Shown: positions 15,518 to 24,474 of the stretch, one piece after another
Layout: every line of letters begins with the position of its first letter
How positions within the stretch are numbered: the stretch's first letter is position 1
Origin: JBBPYC01 sp038200275
Lineage (GTDB): Bacteria; Pseudomonadota; Gammaproteobacteria; Burkholderiales; Burkholderiaceae_C
DNA length: 25,274 nucleotides
Direction: 5' to 3'
Assembly: GCA_038200275.1 (NCBI GenBank)
Contig: JBBPYC010000011.1
Location: 1 to 25,274 of the forward strand
Notes under the pieces: model-generated
What the model saw: the letters and a program-made list of their open reading frames with translations, nothing else
Database searches by the model: none
What the model was told of the DNA's origin: nothing
Made by a program: the position numbers and the translations under genes

Positions 15518-17953
15518 ATGCAACCCACCCTGCCGACCTGTCAGCGCAGCAGCAACGTCGTGCTGCTTGCGTGCCTTGCGACGATTGTGCTGGCTTCTTG
15601 CAGCAGCAGCGACGACAACACATCGGCCGCGCCGCTGCAGATCAAGACCGTGTCAAACCGCGCCGATCTGATCAGCGGGGGGGACGCGCTGGTCCGCGTC
15701 GAACTGCCACAAAGCGCCAACGCCAGCAGCTTGAAAGTAAGCGTAGACGGCCGCGATGTCAGCAGCGCGTTTGCGCCGACCACGGGCAACGCAACCAGCG
15801 TCAACACCGTTACCGGACTGGTGACGGGCCTCAGCCCAGGCGCCAACGTGCTCACTGCATCGATCGACGGCGCCCAGGCAGCCAGCCTGACCATCACCAA
15901 CGCCGGGCGTGGCGGCCCGATCCTGTCAGGCCCGCAAGTGGTGCCGTTCGTTTGCGCCACGCCGACCCCGCAAGCAGCCAGTGGCAATCTGCCCGCCACG
16001 AATGTGAGCGGCCTGACCCGCCCGGCCGTCGATGCGCAGTGCAACATCCCGACCGAGTTCAAGCTGTATTACCGGACCACCACAGCCGGCTGCAGCTTCG
16101 CCCTGCCCGACCCGACCCCGACCGTCTCGCCAACGGCCACCACCGTCCCAGCAACGCCCGCAGCACCCGCAAATCCTTGCTTTAAAAGCTACGACGCAGC
16201 CGGCGCAGCGCCTGCCGACCTCGCCAGCACAACCACCGACAACGGCTTGGCCGTGCCCTACATCGTGCGGGTCGAGCGCGGCACGATGAATCGCGGCCTG
16301 TACGACATCGCGGTGCTGTTCGACCCGACCAAGCCCTGGACGGCAGTCAACCCGCAACCGCAGTGGAACGGCAAGCTCTACTACGCATTCGGCTCCAGCA
16401 CCGGCCAGCCGCGCAGGCAAGCACGACCGCAGGCCGCCTGGACGGCCGATGCGCAGCTGTCGCGCGGCTACGCAGTGGTGGTCAACAGCATGACCGATTC
16501 GGCTCGCAACTCGAACCGGGTGATGATGACCGAGACCGTGATGATGATGAAGGAGCACATCGGCGATACCTATGGACCCATCAAGTTCACGATGGGCACG
16601 GGTTGTTCGGGCGGCTCGATCAACAGCAACATGAACGCGTCGATCGCTCCGGGCCAGCTGGACGGTTTCACGATCCAGTGTGCCTACCCAGACTCGGAAA
16701 CCGTCGGAATGGAAGTCGCTGACTGCACGCTGCTGGTGGAGGCGTATCAGAAGGCCCCGTGGACCAACCTGATGCGCGCGACCGGCCAGACGCAAGACCA
16801 GATCAACGCCAAAAAGGGCGCGATCAATGGCCACCCGGATCAGACCGCCTGCCACGGCTGGTTCAACGCATTCGGCAGCAACGCCAAGGCCGGGGTCTAC
16901 TTTCAGCGCCTGGTGGCGGACAACCAGACCGGTGCCGTCGTGCAGTCGCCCACAGCGACCAACAACTGCGAATTGCCAAACGCCGCGGTCTACGATCCGG
17001 TGAGCAACCCGGCGGGCCCGCGTTGCAACGCCTGGAGCTGGAACGAGTCGATCTTTGGCAAGGTGTCCGGTACGCCGTTCGCAAACGACACGCGCGACAA
17101 CACCGGCATCCAGTACGGCTTGAATGCGCTCAAGAGCAGCGCCATCACGCCCGAAGAGTTCGTCACGCTCAACGAATCGATCGGCGGCTTCGACCGTGAC
17201 AGTAACCCGGTTGCCAACCGCATGGTCGCGGACCAGCCGGCGCTGGATGTGGCGTACCGCTCAGGCATCGTGCTGGATGCGCGCAACTTGTCGAAGACGG
17301 CGGTGGTCGACATGCGCGGCTGGGACGATTCGGCGCTGATCAAGCCGCCCTTTGCCAACGCGCCGGCCAATCCGATTCATTACGTGTGGCGCAGCTTCCA
17401 GATCCGCGACAAGCTGGCGCGGGATGCGGGTGACTTCGGCAACCACGCGATGTGGCGCACCGGCGTGACGGGCCTGACAGCGCCGGCAGCAATTCAGCTC
17501 GACGCGTTCGACACGATGGACCTGTGGCTGACGAATCTGAAGGCGGACACCACAACGGCAGCGCTGGACCAGAAGGTGCGCAAGGCCAAGCCCGCCTCCG
17601 CAGCCGACTTCTGCCTGCTGCCTGGGAGTGCAAGCACCAAAGTATTCGACAAGGCCCAGTGCGACGCTGTGCCGTTCAATATGCCGCACGCCTCCCCGCG
17701 CCAAGTGGCCGGCGGTGCGCGGACTGAGGACGCGCTCAAATGCCAGCTGAAGCCGTTGTCGATGGCTGAGTACGCGCCAGTGACGTTCACTGGCACGCAG
17801 TCTGCACGGTTGCAGGCGGTGTTCGCAGGCGGCGTTTGCGATTGGTCCAAGCCCGGCGTGGCACAGCAGCTGTCGGTCAGTCCGCTAACCTTCATTGGCG
17901 GTCCTGGCGGACAGCCGCTGGGCGCGGCGCCGGTGTCGCAGGCCAAGCCGTAA
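15518..17953 (+). CDS. Large DUF6351-like lipoprotein, putative hydrolase
   Basis: An 811-residue protein starting with a lipoprotein signal: hydrophobic VVLLACLATIVLAS, lipobox LASC with Cys28, and Ser at +2, which fits outer-membrane sorting. An Ig-like N-terminal region (residues 40-130) precedes a Pro/Thr-rich linker near 205-220. The body has GTGCSGGSINS with Cys363-Ser364, a nucleophile elbow like those of tannase/feruloyl-esterase and PHB-depolymerase-type alpha/beta hydrolases. Several paired Cys residues suit an exported protein. I associate it from memory with the uncharacterised family DUF6351, common in Burkholderiales. Activity is unknown, and a steroid or ester hydrolase role is only a guess. 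It appears to be a single-gene unit ending in a hairpin at 18000-18026. Confidence 0.75.
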   Translation: MQPTLPTCQRSSNVVLLACLATIVLASCSSSDDNTSAAPLQIKTVSNRADLISGGDALVRVELPQSANASSLKVSVDGRDVSSAFAPTTGNATSVNTVTGLVTGLSPGANVLTASIDGAQAASLTITNAGRGGPILSGPQVVPFVCATPTPQAASGNLPATNVSGLTRPAVDAQCNIPTEFKLYYRTTTAGCSFALPDPTPTVSPTATTVPATPAAPANPCFKSYDAAGAAPADLASTTTDNGLAVPYIVRVERGTMNRGLYDIAVLFDPTKPWTAVNPQPQWNGKLYYAFGSSTGQPRRQARPQAAWTADAQLSRGYAVVVNSMTDSARNSNRVMMTETVMMMKEHIGDTYGPIKFTMGTGCSGGSINSNMNASIAPGQLDGFTIQCAYPDSETVGMEVADCTLLVEAYQKAPWTNLMRATGQTQDQINAKKGAINGHPDQTACHGWFNAFGSNAKAGVYFQRLVADNQTGAVVQSPTATNNCELPNAAVYDPVSNPAGPRCNAWSWNESIFGKVSGTPFANDTRDNTGIQYGLNALKSSAITPEEFVTLNESIGGFDRDSNPVANRMVADQPALDVAYRSGIVLDARNLSKTAVVDMRGWDDSALIKPPFANAPANPIHYVWRSFQIRDKLARDAGDFGNHAMWRTGVTGLTAPAAIQLDAFDTMDLWLTNLKADTTTAALDQKVRKAKPASAADFCLLPGSASTKVFDKAQCDAVPFNMPHASPRQVAGGARTEDALKCQLKPLSMAEYAPVTFTGTQSARLQAVFAGGVCDWSKPGVAQQLSVSPLTFIGGPGGQPLGAAPVSQAKP

Positions 17954-17999
17954 CCGCACGTACAGGTTCGATCCGCCAGGGGCGGTCGGACCAGCCCAC

Positions 18000-18034
18000 C
18001 ATGGCTCGCACAAAATGCGGGCCATGCTTGTTTC
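18000..18034 (+). terminator. Hairpin terminator after the lipoprotein gene
   Basis: CATGGC-T-CGCA (18000-18010) pairs with TGCG-G-GCCATG (18016-18026) around a five-base loop CAAAA. This gives an 11-position stem with one T-G wobble. The T-rich stretch CTTGTTTCT follows, as expected for an intrinsic terminator. It sits 46 nt after the lipoprotein stop and just before the next gene's start, so it could also affect that gene's leader. Confidence 0.55.
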
Positions 18035-18055
18035 TACGCCTGTGTGCCTGACCCG

Positions 18056-19444
18056 ATGAACGCCGCCATTTGGCTATTGGTGATCTTTGTCGAGGGGTTT
18101 GCGTCCCTGGGCATCGAAATCATTGCGCTGCGTCGGCTGGTGCCACAAATTGGCAGCTCGATCACGGTGACAGCGCCCACAATCGCGCTGTTTTTGCTCG
18201 CGCTGGCCACTGGCTACTGGAGCGGAGGCCGGATTGCGCAGGATTTCGAGCGACGCGTGCTGCGCAATTTTCTGGCGGCAGCGCTGATCGCTGGTGTCGG
18301 CTTGTCGAGCGTGGTGGTGGAGGCGTTGTTTGGCACCGTGCAGGACCCATGGCTGGCCTATTTGCTGCTCATGGCCTTGGTGGTATGCCCCCCGGCGTGG
18401 CTGCTTGCGCAGACCGTGCCGCTGTTGACCAACATCCTGCCGCAGCAGCGCGTGGGTGCCGCCAGCGGCGTCGCCCTGACGGCATCCACCGCCGGCTCGG
18501 TACTGGGTGCTGCGGTGCTGGCGCTGGTGGTGATGCAGCGGCTCGGTGTGGCTGCAGCGGTGCTGCTGTGCGCGGCGACTCTGGCGCTTGTGGTGCTGGC
18601 TGCAGCGAGCCGCGCCGGGCAGCGGCCGCTCGCGGGCATTGCCGCACTCGTGCTGGTCGGCGTCACGGCAGTGAACCTGATGCCGCGCTCCGGAACGCAG
18701 GAAACTGCCTATGCCGACTACCGCACGGTCGAGCGTCAGACCATGTCGCTTACGGACGGTTTGCCTGGCACCCACCGCACACTGATCATCAACAACCAGC
18801 TTGCGTCGCAACTCGGCGGCGCGCGGGGTGCCGACGGATCCGTGCCGAAACGAGCGGCCTATGTAGAGCGATTGCAGCAAGTCCTGTTGCAAGAACTGCA
18901 ACTGGCCGACCGGCGCATTCTGGTGCTCGGCGCAGGCGGCTTTACGTTGTCGCTGGGCGATGCGTCAAACCACTACACCTATGTCGATGTCGATCCGGCG
19001 ATCCAGCAAATCGCCGAGCGCGACTTCTTGGGCGGCCCGATCGCTGGTGAGTTCATCGCCGCCGACGCCCGCGACTTCATTCGAGGTACAGACCAACGGT
19101 TCGATGCGGTGGTGGTGGACGTCTACAGCGCGCATGCAGCAATGCCCGCGCATCTGGTCACGCTCGAGTTTTGGCAAAGCCTCAGGCGGCCGCTGACCGA
19201 TGGCGGCGCGGTGCTGGCCAACCTGATCCTTGATGGTCAATTGGCGTCGGCGTTTGCGCGCAATCTGCTTGCGACGATCGAGCAAGGGCTCGGTCGCTGC
19301 ACGGTGGATGTGCTGCACCGCACCCGACGCATCAGCAACGTGCTCGTGGTCTGCCGCCCCAGCGGAACTGCCCTACCAGCGGTGCAGCTGTATACCGATG
19401 ACTTGAACCGGGTCGAACGCGACCGGGGGATACTTGGTTATTGA
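18056..19444 (+). CDS. Membrane protein fused to a spermidine-synthase-like domain
   Basis: About 462 residues. The first 215 form roughly seven hydrophobic segments, for example AAIWLLVIFVEGFASLGIEI, TIALFLLALATGYWSGG, and ALVVCPPAWLLAQTVPLL. The remainder is a Rossmann-fold domain of the spermidine synthase type: ILVLGAGGFTLSLG (SAM loop), YVDVDPAI, ADARDFIRG and FDAVVVDVYS. Such fused MFS-like/spermidine synthase proteins are widespread but mostly uncharacterised, and many are not true aminopropyltransferases. ATG 18056 was chosen; GTG 18044 would add four residues. It precedes the oligopeptidase gene by 69 nt. Confidence 0.82.
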   Translation: MNAAIWLLVIFVEGFASLGIEIIALRRLVPQIGSSITVTAPTIALFLLALATGYWSGGRIAQDFERRVLRNFLAAALIAGVGLSSVVVEALFGTVQDPWLAYLLLMALVVCPPAWLLAQTVPLLTNILPQQRVGAASGVALTASTAGSVLGAAVLALVVMQRLGVAAAVLLCAATLALVVLAAASRAGQRPLAGIAALVLVGVTAVNLMPRSGTQETAYADYRTVERQTMSLTDGLPGTHRTLIINNQLASQLGGARGADGSVPKRAAYVERLQQVLLQELQLADRRILVLGAGGFTLSLGDASNHYTYVDVDPAIQQIAERDFLGGPIAGEFIAADARDFIRGTDQRFDAVVVDVYSAHAAMPAHLVTLEFWQSLRRPLTDGGAVLANLILDGQLASAFARNLLATIEQGLGRCTVDVLHRTRRISNVLVVCRPSGTALPAVQLYTDDLNRVERDRGILGY

Positions 19445-19513
19445 TCTCTCCAACAGGCGATTGCTGCGCATTGCCCTTGCACCATCGCCATCTTGTCACC
19501 ACCTATCTGATTC

Positions 19514-21628
19514 ATGACACACACCGACACACCCTACCAGCCCGCCGCCGCTTTTGCCGACAATGCAGCCAACCCGTTGCTCGACTTCTCCGGCTTGCCA
19601 ATGTTCGACCGCATCGAGCCTCGGCACGTCGAGCCTGCCGTCGAGCAGTTACTCGGCGCCGCCGAGCGCGCGTTGGCCGCCGTGACGGCCGACGCATTCC
19701 CAGCTCGCTGGCACGACATCTCCGCTGGGCTGGACACTGCAACCGAGCGGCTCGGCCGCGCCTGGAACGCCGTCGGTCATTTGAATTCGGTGGCCGATAC
19801 GCCCGAGCTACGCGCAGCCTACAACGCTGCGCTGCCGAAGGTGGTGGAGTTCTGGACCCGGCTGGGTGCGGACGAGGCGCTGTATGCAAAGTACAAGGCG
19901 ATCGACCCGAGCAGCCTGAACGGCGAGCAGACCCAGGCCTTCAAGAACGCGATGCGCAACTTCGTGCTTGGCGGCGCCGAGTTGAGCGGTGCAGCGCGTG
20001 ACCGATTTGCCCAAATTCAGGAGCGTCTTGCCGAACTGAGCCAGAAGTTCAGCGAAAACGCACTCGATGCAACCGACGGCTTTGCGTACTTCGCAACCCA
20101 GCAAGAGCTGGCGGGCATGCCCGTCGACATAACGCAAGCGACGCGCGCGGCAGCAGCTGAGGATGGCCGCAGCGATGCGTTCAAGCTCACGCTCAAGATG
20201 CCCTGCTACTTGCCGGTCATGCAGTTTGCAAGCGACCGTGGATTGCGCCAGACCATGTACCGCGCTTACGTCACCCGCGCCAGCGATCAGGCTCAGTCCG
20301 ACGCACGCAAGTACGACAACTCCGCGCTGATGCAGGAAATCCTGGCCCTGCGTCAAGAAGAAGCGCAACTGCTCGGGTATCGCAATTTCGGTGAGCTATC
20401 GCTGGTGCCCAAGATGGCCGAGTCGCCCAAAGAGGTGATCGAGTTCCTGCGCGATCTGGCAACCAAGGCGCGCCCATTCGCTGAACGCGATCTGGCCGAC
20501 CTCAAAACGTTTGCGTCTGAGAAGCTGGGGATAACCGATCTGCAGCCGTGGGACATGGCTTATGTGGGCGAACAGCTCAAGCAGGCGCGCTACGCATTCA
20601 GCGATCAGGAGGTCAAGCAGTACTTCACCGCGCCGAAAGTGCTGGCCGGCCTGTTCAAGATCGTGGAGACCTTGTTCGATGTATCGATCCGCGCGGATGC
20701 GGCACCGGTCTGGAACGCGAAAGTCGAATTCTTCCGGATCGAGCGCGAAGGACAGTTACTCGGCCAGTTCTATCTTGATTCGGCAGCGCGCACCGGCAAA
20801 CGTGGCGGCGCCTGGATGGACGACGTTCGCGCGCGCTGGCTGCGGCCCGACGACGGCATGTTGCAGACGCCGGTCGCGCAACTGGTGTGCAACTTTGCGG
20901 CCGGTGTGGGCGACCAGCCGCCGCTGTTGACTCACGACGACGTGACCACGCTGTTTCATGAATTTGGCCACGGCCTGCATCACATGCTCACGCAGGTCAA
21001 CGAGCGTGACGTATCCGGCATCAGCGGGGTCGAGTGGGACGCGGTGGAGCTGCCCAGCCAGTTCATGGAAAACTTCTGCTGGGAGTGGGATGTACTGAAG
21101 CACATGACCGCCCATGCGCAGACTGGCCAGTCGCTGCCACGGGAACTGTTCGACAAGATGCTCGCGGCAAAGAATTTTCAAAGCGGGCTGCAGACGCTGC
21201 GGCAAGTCGAGTTGTCGCTCTTCGACATGCTGCTGCACACCGAACACAACGCCAAGGACGACGTGATGTCGCTGCTGCACAAGGTGCGCGCAGAAGTCGC
21301 GCTGCTATCCCCACCAAGCTGGAACCGCACCGCGCACACGTTCAGCCACATCTTCTCAGGCGGCTATGCGGCGGGCTACTACAGCTACAAGTGGGCCGAA
21401 GTGCTGAGTGCCGACGCTTATGCAGCTTTTGAAGAAAGCGCGGGCCCAGACGGCTTGCCGAGCGCAGAAACTGGCAAAAAGTACCGAGAGGCTATTCTGG
21501 AAGTCGGCGGGAGCCGGCCTGCGATGGAGTCGTTCAAGGCGTTCCGCGGTCGCGCGCCGACGCTGGACGCGCTGTTGCGGCATGAGGGGATGGAGGACAG
21601 CAGCCATTCCGTTGTGCAGACGGCCTAG
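19514..21628 (+). CDS. prlC: Oligopeptidase A, M3 family zinc metallopeptidase
   Basis: A 704-residue cytoplasmic peptidase, close to the E. coli OpdA/PrlC length. It degrades short peptides, including signal-peptide fragments. The zinc motif HEFGH lies near residues 482-486 in TTLFHEFGHGLHHML. The third ligand region WDAVELPSQFMENF is about 25 residues later (Glu near 512). The C-terminal SHIFSGGYAAGYYSYKWAEVLSADA segment is diagnostic for M3A peptidases. The N-terminal NPLLDFSGLPMFDRIEP matches the family start. ATG 19514 is used. The gene is complete and conventional. Confidence 0.95.
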   Translation: MTHTDTPYQPAAAFADNAANPLLDFSGLPMFDRIEPRHVEPAVEQLLGAAERALAAVTADAFPARWHDISAGLDTATERLGRAWNAVGHLNSVADTPELRAAYNAALPKVVEFWTRLGADEALYAKYKAIDPSSLNGEQTQAFKNAMRNFVLGGAELSGAARDRFAQIQERLAELSQKFSENALDATDGFAYFATQQELAGMPVDITQATRAAAAEDGRSDAFKLTLKMPCYLPVMQFASDRGLRQTMYRAYVTRASDQAQSDARKYDNSALMQEILALRQEEAQLLGYRNFGELSLVPKMAESPKEVIEFLRDLATKARPFAERDLADLKTFASEKLGITDLQPWDMAYVGEQLKQARYAFSDQEVKQYFTAPKVLAGLFKIVETLFDVSIRADAAPVWNAKVEFFRIEREGQLLGQFYLDSAARTGKRGGAWMDDVRARWLRPDDGMLQTPVAQLVCNFAAGVGDQPPLLTHDDVTTLFHEFGHGLHHMLTQVNERDVSGISGVEWDAVELPSQFMENFCWEWDVLKHMTAHAQTGQSLPRELFDKMLAAKNFQSGLQTLRQVELSLFDMLLHTEHNAKDDVMSLLHKVRAEVALLSPPSWNRTAHTFSHIFSGGYAAGYYSYKWAEVLSADAYAAFEESAGPDGLPSAETGKKYREAILEVGGSRPAMESFKAFRGRAPTLDALLRHEGMEDSSHSVVQTA

Positions 21629-21707
21629 ACCAAGCGCGGGGAACTTCACGGTTGAGCCATGTTCCGGACGGCCTGATCAAGTCGCCCTGGCTGCGCCGGC
21701 GGTAGGC

Positions 21708-21729
21708 TTCGACCCATTGACTTGTCGAA
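21708..21729. repeat. Small inverted repeat TTCGAC-N10-GTCGAA before the glutaredoxin-like gene
   Basis: Six-base arms at 21708-21713 and 21724-21729 lie 16-37 nt upstream of the next start codon. The spacer contains TTGACT, a -35-like hexamer. It could be an operator, but a six-base repeat can arise by chance. Confidence 0.25.
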
Positions 21730-21744
21730 ACAGCGAGACCTGCC

Positions 21745-22416
21745 ATGGCATCGAACACGATCTTCCCGCAGCGCGTTGGCGTTACCGCGGCCGCCGCCGT
21801 GCTGCTCCTGCTGGCCAATCCGGCGTCGGCGCAAGCAATGTTCCGAAGCGTCGGCCCGGATGGTCGCATCACCTACAGCGACCGCGCACCGGCGGCTGCG
21901 GGCGCCAAGGCAAGTGTCGAACGCCGGGTGCAGGCCCCTTCGTCCGCACCGGCAGCCACCCTGCCCTACGAACTGCGCGAAGTCGCGAGTCGCTATCCGA
22001 TGACGCTGTATACGGCCACCGACTGCGCTGCCTGCACCAGCGCACGGGCTTTGCTCAGTGGCCGCGGTGTTCCGTTCACCGAACGCACTGTTACCAGCAA
22101 CGACGACATGGTCGCTCTGAAAGCGCTGAGCGGCGACGGCTCACTGCCGTTTGCGACGTTGGGAAGCCAGCCGCTGCGCGGCTTTGAGCTGCAGGAGTGG
22201 CAACGCAACCTTGATGCGGCTGGCTACCCGAAGACTTCGCAGTTGCCATCCAATTGGCGAGTGGCGGCTGCCCTACCGCTTGCGCCCCGCGTGCTGGCAG
22301 CGGTTGAACGGACGCCTGCTGCAGCGCCTTCGCCCACCGATGGCCGTGCAGTGGTCAACGGTGCGGAAAGACGCAGCGATGACCGCAGCAGCAATCCAAC
22401 AGGAATCCGGTTTTAA
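21745..22416 (+). CDS. Exported DUF4124-glutaredoxin-like protein
   Basis: A 223-residue protein with a signal peptide (VGVTAAAAVLLLLANPASA, cleavage near 29-31). A short DUF4124 module follows (MFRSVGPDGRITYSDRAP, residues 32-49). A glutaredoxin/thioredoxin-like fold comes next: MTLYTATDCAACTSARALL with CAAC at 94-97, then a cis-Pro region SLPFATLG. The C-terminus is low-complexity, rich in Ala, Pro and Arg. It is probably periplasmic and acts in thiol-disulfide exchange, but the atypical Ala-Ala between the cysteines leaves the redox direction open. ATG 21745 is used. It converges on rpiA across 47 nt. Confidence 0.83.
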   Translation: MASNTIFPQRVGVTAAAAVLLLLANPASAQAMFRSVGPDGRITYSDRAPAAAGAKASVERRVQAPSSAPAATLPYELREVASRYPMTLYTATDCAACTSARALLSGRGVPFTERTVTSNDDMVALKALSGDGSLPFATLGSQPLRGFELQEWQRNLDAAGYPKTSQLPSNWRVAAALPLAPRVLAAVERTPAAAPSPTDGRAVVNGAERRSDDRSSNPTGIRF

Positions 22417-22432
22417 CGATTGTTGCGGGAGC

Positions 22433-22452
22433 GCAGCGCGAGGTCGTGCTGC
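22433..22452. terminator. Possible hairpin between convergent genes
   Basis: GCAGCGCG (22433-22440) pairs with CGTGCTGC (22445-22452) over a four-base loop AGGT, giving an eight-pair stem with one G-T wobble. It lies in the 47-nt gap between the convergent glutaredoxin-like gene and rpiA. No T-tract follows on either strand, so termination is uncertain. Confidence 0.25.
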
Positions 22453-22463
22453 CTGCCCAGAGT

Positions 22464-23165
22464 TCAGGCGCCGTCGTCGTACCGCAGCGTCTTGACGCCC
22501 TGCGAAGTCGCAAGCAGGCAGATATCGGCCTTTTGCGCGGCAAAGACACCCACCGTCACGACACCAGGCCACTGGTTGACCATCGCCTCGAACGCAGCCG
22601 GATCGTCGATGGTGAGGCCGCGCACATCGAGCAGCTGCAGACCGTTATCGGTCACGAGCGGCTGACCCTCAACCTGCCGCAACGTGGCCGTGCCGCCCAC
22701 CGCAGAAAAGCGCTGTGCGATATGCGCTGCAGCCATTGGGATGATTTCGACCGGCAGCGGGAAACGCCCCAGTTTGTCAACGCACTTCGATTCGTCCGCG
22801 ATGCAGACGAATCGCTTCGACTGCGCAGCCACGATTTTTTCGCGCGTCAGCGCAGCGCCGCCGCCTTTGATTAAAAACCCGCGCGTGTCGATCTCATCGG
22901 CGCCGTCGATGTAGACCGACAGCTCACCGACCGCGTTCGCGTCGTACACCTGCACGCCGATCGCACGCAGGCGAGCGCTGCTGGCTTCGGAGCTTGAGAC
23001 TGCGCCCGCAATGCGGGACGCCATTGGCGCCAGCGCGTCGATGAACCGGTTGACGGTGGAGCCCGTGCCCACGCCGATCAATGCGCCCGCTTCGACGAAC
23101 TGCAACGCGGCCTGTCCGACCAGCGTCTTGAGTGCGTCCTGCGGGGATTCGGCAAGGAAATTCAT
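22464..23165 (-). CDS. rpiA: Ribose-5-phosphate isomerase A
   Basis: A 233-residue cytoplasmic enzyme that interconverts ribose 5-phosphate and ribulose 5-phosphate in the non-oxidative pentose phosphate pathway. Family motifs are intact: IGVGTGSTVNRFIDAL, YIDGADEID, IKGGGAALTREKIVA with the catalytic-type Glu and Lys, DESKCVDKLG, and the PLPVEIIPMA segment. ATG 23165 (MNFLAESPQDALKTL) is preferred; an in-frame GTG at 23177 would add four residues. No strong ribosome-binding site is visible. It is divergent from pyrD, with 88 nt between the chosen starts. Confidence 0.95.
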   Translation of the reverse strand: MNFLAESPQDALKTLVGQAALQFVEAGALIGVGTGSTVNRFIDALAPMASRIAGAVSSSEASSARLRAIGVQVYDANAVGELSVYIDGADEIDTRGFLIKGGGAALTREKIVAAQSKRFVCIADESKCVDKLGRFPLPVEIIPMAAAHIAQRFSAVGGTATLRQVEGQPLVTDNGLQLLDVRGLTIDDPAAFEAMVNQWPGVVTVGVFAAQKADICLLATSQGVKTLRYDDGA

Positions 23166-23253
23166 GACAAGTGACACGATGGACTTGGGTGAGAATCGGC
23201 CGGCGTTTGCGCCAGTGTGAATGCTTGAGCCCGACTCACTTTATCCGATGCCC

Positions 23254-24318
23254 ATGCTTTCCTACGCGCTCGTCCGACCGCTGCTGTTCCAGGTGGACCC
23301 CGAGACCGCCCATGAAGCGACGCTGACCGCACTGGCCGCGGCACAGCGCACCCCCCTGTCAAGCATCTGGCGCACCAAGCTGGTGCCAAGCCCGGTCACC
23401 GTGGGCGGCCTGACGTTCGCCAACCGGATCGGGCTTGCGGCCGGCATGGACAAAAACGCGCGCTGCATCGACGCGTTCGGCGCGATGGGCTTCGGCTTTG
23501 TCGAGGTCGGCACCGTTACACCGCTGGCTCAGCCTGGCAATGCCCGGCCACGGGTGTTTCGGCTGCCGGCCACTGGGGCGCTGATCAACCGCCTCGGCTT
23601 CAACAACGACGGACTCGACGCGTTCATCAACCACGTCCAACGCTCCTCCTTCAGGAGCACCGGACGCATGCTGGGTTTGAACATCGGCAAGAACGCGGCC
23701 ACACCGATCGAGCGTGCTGCAGAGGATTACCTAACCTGTCTGGACGGCGTCTATCCGCATGCCGACTATGTGACGGTGAACATCTCAAGCCCGAATACCG
23801 CCAACCTGCGCGCGCTGCAGCACGACGACGCGCTCGATGCGCTGCTCGGGCGTATCGCGGAGCGGCGCGAACAGCTCGCGCAGCGATCCGGTCGACGCGT
23901 GCCGATCTTTGTGAAGATCGCGCCCGATCTGAATGACGAACAGCTCGCCGCGATGGCCGCGCTGCTGAAAACGTACGGCGCAGGCCGCGGCAGCTTCGGT
24001 GTGATCGCCACCAACACCACGCTGAGCCGGGACGCCGTGCAAGGCCAGCCGCACGCGCAGGAGACCGGCGGGCTGTCAGGGCCGCCCCTTCGTGCGCTCA
24101 GCAACCGTGTCGTCAAGCAACTTCGCACGGCCTTGGGGCAGGACTTCCCCATCATTGGCGTCGGCGGGATCGACAGCGCGAAGGCAGCGCTCGAGAAGAT
24201 TGCCGCCGGGGCCGACTTGATCCAGATCTACTCTGGCCTGATCTACCACGGACCAGCGCTGGTGCGTGACATCGCACGCGCGTTGGCAGCAACGTCACCC
24301 CACCACGCATCAAGCTAG
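23254..24318 (+). CDS. pyrD: Dihydroorotate dehydrogenase (quinone), class 2
   Basis: A 354-residue membrane-associated flavoenzyme that oxidises dihydroorotate to orotate with ubiquinone, the fourth step of pyrimidine synthesis. The N-terminal helix region LVRPLLFQVDPETAHEATL is typical of class 2 enzymes. Other signatures are GLAAGMDKNA, GFVEVGTVTP, RLGFNNDG, VTVNISSPNT (catalytic Ser region), FVKIAPDL, ATNTT, and the FMN-phosphate site IIGVGGIDSAKAALEKIAAGADLIQIYSGLIY region. ATG 23254 aligns best with the E. coli N-terminus; in-frame ATGs at 23221 and 23248 are alternatives. Confidence 0.95.
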   Translation: MLSYALVRPLLFQVDPETAHEATLTALAAAQRTPLSSIWRTKLVPSPVTVGGLTFANRIGLAAGMDKNARCIDAFGAMGFGFVEVGTVTPLAQPGNARPRVFRLPATGALINRLGFNNDGLDAFINHVQRSSFRSTGRMLGLNIGKNAATPIERAAEDYLTCLDGVYPHADYVTVNISSPNTANLRALQHDDALDALLGRIAERREQLAQRSGRRVPIFVKIAPDLNDEQLAAMAALLKTYGAGRGSFGVIATNTTLSRDAVQGQPHAQETGGLSGPPLRALSNRVVKQLRTALGQDFPIIGVGGIDSAKAALEKIAAGADLIQIYSGLIYHGPALVRDIARALAATSPHHASS

Positions 24319-24418
24319 GCATACCGTTGCGTTGATTCAGTCGGGCCAGATGCCCCATGCCATACTCGAATCCACGTCGAGCACGCTGCTTGCTTTCCTG
24401 CTTGACCGCGTTCGGCAT

Positions 24419-24437
24419 CGGAGCCTCACCGGCTCCG
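24419..24437. terminator. Hairpin between pyrD and the transglutaminase-like gene
   Basis: CGGAGCC (24419-24425) and GGCTCCG (24431-24437) form a perfect seven-pair stem with a five-base loop TCACC. A T-rich stretch (GCTTTTCTTT) follows only after a gap of several bases. It may terminate pyrD transcription weakly or fold in the leader of the next gene. Confidence 0.35.
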
Positions 24438-24474
24438 GACGCAAAGCTTTTCTTTCCAGTCGGGAGTGTCAACC

